A stretch of DNA of 47,846 nucleotides. Source: Bacteroidales bacterium. GTDB taxonomy: Bacteria; Bacteroidota; Bacteroidia; Bacteroidales; UBA10428. Below the pieces are notes generated by a model, which saw only the letters and a list, made by a program, of their open reading frames with translations, was not told where the DNA came from and did not search any database. Below, piece after piece: positions 1-6,584 of the stretch. The stretch's first letter is position 1, and each line of letters opens with the position of its first letter. The stretch lies in assembly GCA_016936215.1 (NCBI GenBank), contig JAFGPL010000232.1, positions 1-47,846 of the forward strand, given 5' to 3'. A program made the position numbers and the translations under genes.

Positions 1-323
1 GCCCGGTTTATAGTTGCTAAAGCTATGTGTAAACAGTCTGCAAAACTGGTTTGCCCAACTACTCCTTCAGCTATGTATTCTGATGCCAACTCTGTTGCTT
101 CATCTGTCACGTCAAGAAACTCTGTATACTCTACCTTTAGTCCTTTTACCAAGTCTTTCACCCTATCAGGAGCATTATTCAGCTCATCCTGAGTCACTGA
201 TGAGAACAATAACTTGAACTCATTGTTTTTAAGCCTATTAAACAATGGCTTTGTATGTTCTGCGAATTCATCATCATAGTATCCGCCAAAAACTGAAGTG
301 TCTATATAAATTCTCTGTTTCAC
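1..323 (-). CDS. PIN-domain protein, VapC-like (3' end outside the window)
   Basis: The reading frame begins with GTG at 323-321 and runs off the left edge, giving about 107 residues. An in-frame TGA lies two codons upstream of the GTG, so no earlier start is possible. The N-terminus reads KQRIYIDTSVFGGYYDDEF, the first acidic strand of a PIN domain, and the last part carries FADCLHIALATIN, the typical late D-x-x-H-I-A helix. PIN proteins of this size are metal-dependent RNases and usually type II toxins. No antitoxin frame is visible just upstream (to the right), so it may be solitary or its partner may lie outside the window. The family call is fairly secure; the toxin role is inferred. Confidence 0.7.
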   Translation of the reverse strand, partial: MKQRIYIDTSVFGGYYDDEFAEHTKPLFNRLKNNEFKLLFSSVTQDELNNAPDRVKDLVKGLKVEYTEFLDVTDEATELASEYIAEGVVGQTSFADCLHIALATINR

Positions 324-393
324 ATGTCAAATTTAAGAAATATAGTAATCATTTTCAATGGTAACGGTTTCCCAGCCTTGTGCATAAAACATC

Positions 394-401
394 CAAATAT
401 A
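394..401 (-). promoter_or_regulatory. Candidate -7 box for the PIN gene
   Basis: The minus strand reads TATATTTG, a perfect match to the Bacteroidota -7 consensus TAnnTTTG, about 70 bases before the GTG start. No convincing -33 TTTG lies at the usual distance. A second match, TAAATTTG, at 328-335 sits too close to the start unless the message is leaderless. Confidence 0.3.
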
Positions 402-667
402 CGTACCCCCTTGCCAAAAAGCACCTATATTTCGCGTATAGCTTGCACGTTAAATCATGATTTTCCATATTTTGTTTCATAGACAGGTAAATGGTTTTAG
501 ATAAACAATTGTGTCATAAAGGAAAAGCAGGGGCAATTTACTAAATATCTATTAGAAGCCAAGCTTTATAGCGGGATAGTTTTCAACGAGTTGGGAACGG
601 GTGAGGAGAGGTGAGAGGGAAGAAAGGCTTTAGGCCTTTAGGGGAAGAAAAGGGTTTCGGGTTTTTT

Positions 668-745
668 CGTGGCTCGCGGCCCTTGGCCCGTGGCTTCTTT
701 ATATGGTTCCGGGTTTCTCACAGCTCGCGGCTCGCGGCTTCTTCA
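668..745. repeat. Degenerate GC-rich direct repeats
   Basis: Copies of a roughly ten-base unit close to GGCTCGCGGC occur at about 670-692 and 721-739, each block followed by TTCTT. The text is compositionally unlike the flanks and reads like degenerate tandem copies. No transposase or terminal inverted repeat was seen. Confidence 0.4.
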
Positions 746-794
746 GGCCTTCGGCCTTTGGGAAAAGACAAAAGACATACCCTTTAACCGCCCC

Positions 795-2666
795 CTACCC
801 TTCCATCTTTTCTTCAAGTTCTATCCACCGGTTGGTTTTGGCATTTATCTCTTCAATCAGCGCACCGATGCGCGTGGATTTTTCACTCAACTCACCGTGG
901 CTGAGGTTGCCGGATGATAACTGTATCTCCAGTTCTTTTTTTTCAGATTCCAGTTGTTCTATCTCCTTTATAAGTCGTTCATGTTCCTGTTTTTCTTTAT
1001 AGGTAGGTTTTGGCTTAACTGCTCTTTCAGGTTTTGCTTTTTCCGGTGCAGCCTGAATCTTTTCAGATGCCTTCTCTTTTTTGATTTTTTGCTCAACATA
1101 CTCCCTGTAATCGGAGTAATTGCCCGGAAAATCTTTTATCACGGCATCTCCTTCAAAAACAAAAATATGGTCAACGATCTGGTCCATAAAGAAACGGTCG
1201 TGCGAAACAATCAATACACAGCCGTTAAAGTTCTGAAGGTAATCTTCAAGAATAGCAAGCGACATGATGTCAATGTCGTTGGTAGGCTCGTCGAGGATTA
1301 GAAAATTCGGCCGTCTCATCAGGATGGTCAGAAGGTACAGCCTGCGCTTTTCTCCCCCGCTTAGTTTTGAAATGTAATTGTGCTGTACCGAAGGCGGAAA
1401 CATAAACTGGGTAAGGAATTGCGAAACATCCACAACATTTCCGTTGCCAAGTGTAACTGTTTCGGCAATTGAGCGCGCGACATCTATCACCTTCTGGCTT
1501 TCATCGAAGGAGATACCTTCCTGCCTCACAAACCCGAAAACAACGGTTTCGCCATGTTCAAGAGTTCCCTTTTCAGGTTTGAGCGCACCTGTAAGCAATT
1601 CGAGAAGCGTTGATTTGCCTGCCCCGTTTTTGCCTATGATGCCGATTTTTTCGTTGCGTGCAAAATTATAACTGAAATCTTTAATATAATAGGTATTGTC
1701 CCATTTGAATGAAAGTCCGTGTGCCTCGAGTATCTTTTTCCCCATGCGCGTAGCGGCAATATTTATTTTCATGTTTTTGGCCTCCTTTTTACCCGAGGCC
1801 ACTTCTTTAAGTTCATAGAAGGCCTCTATGCGCGACTTTGCCTTCGTGGCCCTGGCCTGGGGCATACGCCTCATCCATTCTGTTTCCTTCCTCAGCAGGT
1901 TCCTGGCCTTGCTCACAACAGCCTGTTCATTGGCGATACGCTCTTCCCTTTTTCTTAAAAAATCAGAGTAATTACCGGAATAAACATACAGCCGGTTATT
2001 GTCCATTTCAATAATTTCATCGCAAATACGGTCGAGAAAATACCTGTCGTGGGTAACCATCAGTAATGTGCATCCCGACTTTTTAAGGTACTCTTCGAGC
2101 CATTCGATCATCTCTACATCAAGATGGTTGGTAGGTTCGTCAAGAATAAGAAATTCAGGCTTATTGATGAGTACCTGTGCCAGCGCGACACGCTTTTTCT
2201 GCCCGCCGGAGAGTATTTCAATTTTCTGGTCAAGATCACTGATCTTTAATCTTGTAAGTATCTGCTTTACCCTCACCTCATGATCCCAGGCCTTGTAATG
2301 GTCCATTTTTGCGATGGCGGCTTCGAGCGGTTTTTGTTCGCCCGACACCAGTGCTTTTTCATATTCCCTGATAACCATTATCATTTCATCCGATGAATGA
2401 AATACTTCTTCAAAAACAGTTTTGCCGGCGGTAAGCAAAGGTTCCTGGCGCAGGTATGCTGTTTTTACCTGCCTGTCAAGAAATATCGTACCGCTATCGG
2501 CGCTGTCTGCTCCTGCAATGATGTTCATGAGGGTAGTTTTGCCCACCCCGTTCTTTGCAATAATGGCAACTTTTTCACCGGTATTCACCACGAAAGTAAT
2601 ATCGGAAAAAAGCTGTAGGTCGCCTATTGATTTTGAAATGCCGTCAACCTGAAGTAATACTCCCAT
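795..2666 (-). CDS. ABC-F family ATPase, Uup-like
   Basis: A 623-residue cytoplasmic protein with two ABC ATPase domains and no membrane segment. Domain 1 has Walker A KNGVGKTT (first glycine of the usual GxxGxGK replaced by Ala), signature LSGGQKKR and Walker B LILDEPTNHLD. Domain 2 has GKNGAGKST, LSGGEKRR and LILDEPTNDID. The linker contains WMRRMPQARATKAKSRI, typical of the Uup/EttA group. The C-terminal 90 residues are Lys/Glu-rich coiled coil, as in the Uup DNA/ribosome-binding tail. ABC-F proteins act on ribosomes, and some Uup members influence transposon excision. The gene is divergent from nth. ABC-F is certain; Uup is favoured by the linker and the coiled-coil tail. Confidence 0.9.
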   Translation of the reverse strand: MGVLLQVDGISKSIGDLQLFSDITFVVNTGEKVAIIAKNGVGKTTLMNIIAGADSADSGTIFLDRQVKTAYLRQEPLLTAGKTVFEEVFHSSDEMIMVIREYEKALVSGEQKPLEAAIAKMDHYKAWDHEVRVKQILTRLKISDLDQKIEILSGGQKKRVALAQVLINKPEFLILDEPTNHLDVEMIEWLEEYLKKSGCTLLMVTHDRYFLDRICDEIIEMDNNRLYVYSGNYSDFLRKREERIANEQAVVSKARNLLRKETEWMRRMPQARATKAKSRIEAFYELKEVASGKKEAKNMKINIAATRMGKKILEAHGLSFKWDNTYYIKDFSYNFARNEKIGIIGKNGAGKSTLLELLTGALKPEKGTLEHGETVVFGFVRQEGISFDESQKVIDVARSIAETVTLGNGNVVDVSQFLTQFMFPPSVQHNYISKLSGGEKRRLYLLTILMRRPNFLILDEPTNDIDIMSLAILEDYLQNFNGCVLIVSHDRFFMDQIVDHIFVFEGDAVIKDFPGNYSDYREYVEQKIKKEKASEKIQAAPEKAKPERAVKPKPTYKEKQEHERLIKEIEQLESEKKELEIQLSSGNLSHGELSEKSTRIGALIEEINAKTNRWIELEEKMEG

Positions 2667-2683
2667 ATAATATTGTTTGGGTA

Positions 2684-2691
2684 CAAAAATA
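2684..2691 (-). promoter_or_regulatory. Candidate -7 box of the ABC-F gene
   Basis: The minus strand reads TATTTTTG 18 bases before the ATG, a perfect TAnnTTTG. A TTTC sits about 17 bases upstream where TTTG is expected. Confidence 0.45.
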
Positions 2692-2810
2692 AGAAATATG
2701 TAGTATGAAACCGGAACTGTGAAATGAAAATACCAACTGCTAAAGTGAATACCTGGTTTATCAGATAAGCGGAAGAATTAAAATGCAGGCATGATAATTA
2801 CACCCCCGGC

Positions 2811-2842
2811 TTGTATAAGTTGGCATCAAAATGCTATTTTTG
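2811..2842 (+). promoter_or_regulatory. Bacteroidota-type promoter of nth
   Basis: TTG at 2811-2813 and a perfect -7 TATTTTTG at 2835-2842, 21 bases apart. The -7 box lies inside the longer open frame that begins at 2791, which argues that nth starts at the ATG at 2857. Confidence 0.55.
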
Positions 2843-2856
2843 AGTTTATTTTCACT

Positions 2857-3519
2857 ATGACAAAAAAAGAGCTTTTTCACCTTGTGCTGGAATATTTTCA
2901 GAAACACCGTCCGGTGGCAGAGACCGAACTGGTTTATACAAATCCCTATGAACTGATTGTGGCCGTTATATTATCTGCACAGTGCACCGATAAAAGAGTG
3001 AATATTATTACCCCGAAATTGCTTGAAAAGTTCCCTACCATTTACGATATGGCAAATGCCACCCCTGACGAGGTCTTTACCTATATAAAAAGCTGCTCTT
3101 ACCCAAACAACAAGGCAAAACACCTCGTTAACATGGCCAAAACCGCTGTTGAGAAATTCAACGGCGAAATACCTTCAGAAGTGGAATTGCTGCAGCAACT
3201 CCCCGGTGTAGGTCGAAAAACAGCAAATGTAATCGCTGCCGTTGCATACGATAAACCTGCTATTGCAGTTGACACCCATGTATTCAGGGTTTCTGCAAGG
3301 CTGGGGCTAACCACGGGGGCGAAAACACCACTTGAAACTGAAAAACAACTGGTTAAATACATTCCCGAAGATTTACGTTCTATCGCCCATCACTGGCTGA
3401 TCTTGCACGGACGGTATGTTTGCCTCGCGCGTAAACCTAAATGCCACGAGTGCGGACTGGCTGCCATATGCAGGTATAAAAACAAAAATTTTCAAAATAA
3501 CAAACCCGAACTGATTTAG
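2857..3519 (+). CDS. nth: Endonuclease III (DNA glycosylase/AP lyase)
   Basis: A 220-residue base-excision-repair enzyme that removes oxidised pyrimidines and cleaves at AP sites. Seen: the helix-hairpin-helix LPGVGRKTANVI with its catalytic lysine, the catalytic aspartate in AVDTHVFRV, and a [4Fe-4S] loop with spacing C-x6-C-x2-C-x5-C near the C-terminus (CLARKPKCHECGLAAIC). The open frame extends to 2791, but the promoter overlaps that extension and the 22 extra residues do not look like Nth. The start at 2857 gives the normal family length. It is divergent from the ABC-F gene, with about 190 bases between the starts. Confidence 0.95.
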   Translation: MTKKELFHLVLEYFQKHRPVAETELVYTNPYELIVAVILSAQCTDKRVNIITPKLLEKFPTIYDMANATPDEVFTYIKSCSYPNNKAKHLVNMAKTAVEKFNGEIPSEVELLQQLPGVGRKTANVIAAVAYDKPAIAVDTHVFRVSARLGLTTGAKTPLETEKQLVKYIPEDLRSIAHHWLILHGRYVCLARKPKCHECGLAAICRYKNKNFQNNKPELI

Positions 3520-3562
3520 TATTTCCTGCTTCTAAAATTGTTGATAACTTATTTTCCTGTAT

Positions 3563-3592
3563 TTTGTCAAACAAAACACTTTGTTAACTTTG
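3563..3592 (+). promoter_or_regulatory. Bacteroidota-type promoter of the 3624 gene
   Basis: TTTG at 3563-3566, an 18-base spacer and TAACTTTG at 3585-3592, a full match to the -33/-7 consensus. The ATG follows 31 bases downstream. Confidence 0.65.
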
Positions 3593-3623
3593 TATTTGTT
3601 GAAGTAGAATAGAAATTACAGAG

Positions 3624-4508
3624 ATGACAGATTTAAAAAAGGTTGTACTTCTTTTTCTTCTTTTATTGATCTTGCCGGGAAATACTTTTCAGCGGATTGA
3701 TTACCGTAAAGGAATAAACAACAACGTTTGCAAAAGCCTCAAAGATAATGTACTGCTTTATTTTATTTTTATAGACAGCCAGGAAACTACGCCCTGGACA
3801 GAGTTTGATATTAAATCTACCCTTGACTCGCTAACCCTTGCCGTACAATGGATTGAAAAGCAGGCTGCCTCGCATGGCATCTCTCTGAATATCATCCAGG
3901 ATTATTATATCGGTACCGATTACACCACTATCAAGCGCCCATTGCCCGGGGGTACAGTTTATAAATCGCTTAATGAGCCAAGCCTTCACAAGGGTATACA
4001 GGAATTAAACAGTTGGGCAGACGCCATTGCCAAAAGAGTTGGGGCTACCTTTAATATTACTGAGAAAGACGGTATTCCCGAAGTTAAGAACCCGAGGAAC
4101 AAAGAGCGGCTGGTTGCCTTCTTAAGAGATGAAAAACAGGTTGAGAGCGTGGCTCTGCTTTTTATGGTAAATAATTATTTCAAAAATGATATATCGGTGG
4201 CGGTCAATACCATGGGGCATAACGATGTTGAATTTGCCATTGTAAGTTATAAGTATCCTGCCGTGATAGCCCGTAACATATTGCAGTTGTTCGGCGCCTC
4301 AGAATTAAGCAAATCGCCCTTTCGCAGAAATGACAAAAAAATCGCCCTGGCAAAAGAATTTTTTCGTGCCGATATTATGCAGGAAACAGGTACCGCAGGC
4401 ATTGAAATGTTTGAAATAGGTGAACTTACAAAATACCTAATCGGGTGGTCACCCAATCTTGACCCGAAGTACATGCCTTTGCTAACCGACAAAATAATTT
4501 TCTATTAA
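3624..4508 (+). CDS. Exported protein, possible catalytically dead metalloprotease relative
   Basis: A 294-residue protein with an N-terminal hydrophobic signal segment (KVVLLFLLLLILPG). No family is recognised with certainty. The stretch VIARNILQLFGASEL followed by ADIMQETGTAGIEMFEIGEL and YLIGW resembles the layout of secreted zinc metallopeptidases in which a helix AHEILHLFGA is followed by a D-I-M turn. Here the HExxH residues are replaced (ARNIL), so zinc chemistry would not be expected. It has its own promoter and precedes two further exported proteins. The resemblance is from memory of family patterns and is tentative; the export signal is clear. Confidence 0.6.
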   Translation: MTDLKKVVLLFLLLLILPGNTFQRIDYRKGINNNVCKSLKDNVLLYFIFIDSQETTPWTEFDIKSTLDSLTLAVQWIEKQAASHGISLNIIQDYYIGTDYTTIKRPLPGGTVYKSLNEPSLHKGIQELNSWADAIAKRVGATFNITEKDGIPEVKNPRNKERLVAFLRDEKQVESVALLFMVNNYFKNDISVAVNTMGHNDVEFAIVSYKYPAVIARNILQLFGASELSKSPFRRNDKKIALAKEFFRADIMQETGTAGIEMFEIGELTKYLIGWSPNLDPKYMPLLTDKIIFY

Positions 4509-4694
4509 AATTTTATTGTCAAATAAAAATTGTAATTTCAACTTGAAATTTTGGATGAACATATGTAAGGAACGTAAGATGAAGCTAAATTTTGTAAATA
4601 AAAAAAAAGTATTAATTTTACTACCACTTAGATACATAAATCCTTATAGTAATCATATATAAACTATCAGCCCATGCAACGCAGACATTATTCG

Positions 4695-5612
4695 ATGAAA
4701 ATAATCACAATTCTCTCCGTTATCTGCATTTTATTCCTGACAGATTGTGCTACAGATAAATCGAAACAGAAACAGAAAGATGTGGCTATCGAAGATTTTC
4801 TTAGTGAGGATGATATTTTTGATGACATCAGCAAGGCGAAGAAAATCTTTTATTCTTTACCTTCACCCCTTGAAACTGCAATGCTCATAAAATCTGCAGG
4901 TGCTGAATACGATGAGCAGCTTCTCAACCCTGTAACCAATGCCGGCAATTACACAAGTAACAGGAGCATGGCCCTCAACCTGGGCATTTATACCACCGAT
5001 CTCAGCTTCGCCAGCCTTTTTGACCAGACACAAACATCCATTAAATACATGGAAGCCGCAAGAAAAATGGCAGAAGGCCTTGATATTACTGACGCCATAG
5101 ACGATGAAACAATAAAACGCCTTGAAGACAACCTGGATAACCGTGACGTTATAATGGATATTATTTCCGAAACATTTTTAAACTCCAGTTCGTATCTCAA
5201 GGAAAATGACAGACCTGCTGTTGCAACAGTTGTGCTCATTGGCGGATGGATTGAAGGACTTTACATTGCCACACAGCTTGTTGAAGACAACAACATACAG
5301 GGCAACAAACTGGTTGACAGGATTGCAGAACAAAAATTATCATTCAAAATCGTGTTGAGGATGCTTGCTGAAAACCAGAAAGACCAGACAGGAACCGAGA
5401 ATAAAGACATTACTGAATTAATTGCTGATATAAACGCTTTGAAAAACGTATTTGATAAAATAAAGGTCGAAACATCCGAGATTAAAGTTGAGCCTGATGC
5501 TACAACCAACGTGGCAACACTCAGGTCGCAGACTAAAATCACCATAACACCCGAAGTTTTTAAAGAACTACGTTCATCTGTTGATAACCTTAGAACAAAC
5601 TTTGTACAATAA
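4695..5612 (+). CDS. Putative lipoprotein, unknown function
   Basis: A 305-residue protein from the ATG at 4695; seven residues earlier another ATG (4674) is possible but would put charged residues before the signal segment. The N-terminus MKIITILSVICILFLTDCA looks like a lipoprotein signal, although Asp just before Cys is an unusual lipobox. The mature part is acidic and mostly helical, with an AVATVVLIGGWIEGLYIATQL hydrophobic helix around the middle and a Lys/Asp-rich C-terminal part. I do not recognise a domain. The next gene begins 11 bases after its stop, so the two are almost certainly cotranscribed and may form a cell-envelope pair. Confidence 0.65.
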   Translation: MKIITILSVICILFLTDCATDKSKQKQKDVAIEDFLSEDDIFDDISKAKKIFYSLPSPLETAMLIKSAGAEYDEQLLNPVTNAGNYTSNRSMALNLGIYTTDLSFASLFDQTQTSIKYMEAARKMAEGLDITDAIDDETIKRLEDNLDNRDVIMDIISETFLNSSSYLKENDRPAVATVVLIGGWIEGLYIATQLVEDNNIQGNKLVDRIAEQKLSFKIVLRMLAENQKDQTGTENKDITELIADINALKNVFDKIKVETSEIKVEPDATTNVATLRSQTKITITPEVFKELRSSVDNLRTNFVQ

Positions 5613-5623
5613 ATTAAAAAGTT

Positions 5624-6064
5624 ATGAAAAGAATATTACAAGGACTTTTTGTAATTATACTTCTTGCATCGGTAAGTTTTACAGTTCATGCACAATGCAA
5701 AGGCTTTGCCAAGAAAATATGCAAGCTTGAATTGATACCGTTTATTCATGATGGTAATTATCATGCTGCAATTTTAACCGAAGGCGAAGAGGCCGAATTA
5801 TACAAAACATTCTATTCCGGACAAGATTACCGGATAGCAGTCTGTGGATCAGAAGCATTGGGCAATATCGAGTTTCAGGTTATTGATGCATACAAAAATA
5901 TTTTGTATGATAACAGGGAACACAATAATTCACGTATCTGGGATTTCAGGCTCGAATCGAGCCAGCAGCTTAAGATAGCCATTAAAGTCCCTGTCGGCAA
6001 AGGTGATTCAGAATACCCGGCAAGCGGCTGTGTGTCTATCATGTTTGGTTTTAAAGAAAAATAA
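5624..6064 (+). CDS. Small exported protein, unknown function
   Basis: A 146-residue protein with a classical signal peptide (MKRILQGLFVIILLASVSFT followed by VHAQC, cleavage likely after VHA). The mature part has four cysteines and alternates hydrophobic and polar residues in a beta-rich way. No known family is recognised. It forms an operon with the preceding lipoprotein gene and is followed by a strong intrinsic terminator, so the transcription unit is 4695-6064. Confidence 0.65.
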   Translation: MKRILQGLFVIILLASVSFTVHAQCKGFAKKICKLELIPFIHDGNYHAAILTEGEEAELYKTFYSGQDYRIAVCGSEALGNIEFQVIDAYKNILYDNREHNNSRIWDFRLESSQQLKIAIKVPVGKGDSEYPASGCVSIMFGFKEK

Positions 6065-6085
6065 GATTTTTTCCTCTTAAGATAT

Positions 6086-6118
6086 AACCTGCATTTTTCA
6101 GTGCAGGTTTTTTTATTT
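6086..6118 (+). terminator. Intrinsic terminator after the 5624 gene
   Basis: Perfect eight-base-pair stem AACCTGCA/TGCAGGTT with an eight-base loop, followed by a run of at least six T. Confidence 0.85.
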
Positions 6119-6584
6119 TACCCCTAATACACTATGTTCAATGCAATGTCATTTAATCAAGAGGGATCAAGGAAAATTTAAGAAGACAAGAAAAAATAAA
6201 CTGATACAGGACTTGCTCAATCACAGCCCGATAATTATGATGAAATAATAATGAACAGGAGGAATTACCCCCTGTGGTCGTGATACCTGTTGCGAAGATT
6301 ATTAAATCAAAAAAGCATTTGCTCTCTCCATTCGCATTTAGTCTTTAATTTCTTGATCCAAATTAAATCCCCATATTTTTAGTTTGATCCATCAAGACTT
6401 GTGAATCTTAGTGACCCCGCCTACCTTAGCAGTGCGGCGGGCAGGCCGGCCTGCCAAATCTGCCTGAGGCGGAGGCGGACAGTCCCTTGGTAAAAACCTT
6501 AGCCACAAAGACGCTAAGGCACGAAGAGGTCACTAAGTCAGTATTAAAATTATGATGATAGTCTTAAGTAATCAACATGGATAT
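6119..6584. other. Gene-free region holding a MITE-like element
   Basis: Between convergent genes. The first 280 bases are AT-rich with no supported frame. The rest is mostly the 131-base element at 6407-6537. Confidence 0.5.
6407..6537. mobile_element. MITE-like palindromic repeat element (131 bp)
   Basis: Bounded by perfect ten-base inverted repeats, CTTAGTGACC at 6407-6416 and GGTCACTAAG at 6528-6537. The interior has a 16-base perfect palindrome GGCAGGCCGGCCTGCC (6440-6455) in a GC-rich patch unlike the AT-rich surroundings, then text of the type GCCACAAAGACGCTAAGGC, a kind common in dispersed intergenic repeats. It has no coding capacity. No clear target duplication was found. Confidence 0.55.

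Larger units (their letters stand above)
324..794. other. Intergenic region with GC-rich degenerate repeats
   Basis: No convincing gene lies here. The left half is AT-rich. From about 600 to 780 the composition changes sharply to purine- and GC-rich text with near-repeats such as GGCTCGCGGC (twice) and GGCCCGTGGC, plus TTTAGGCCTTTAGG and CAGGCCTTCGGCCTTTGG. Short open frames at 669 and 703 run through this repeated text and into the 3' end of the opposing ABC-F gene, so they are not treated as genes. The region lies downstream of the ABC-F gene and upstream of the PIN gene, both leftward. Confidence 0.5.

Noticed and set aside
669-1002. Short frames through the GC-rich repeats
   Set aside because: They run through repeated low-complexity text and overlap the 3' end of the ABC-F gene in antisense.
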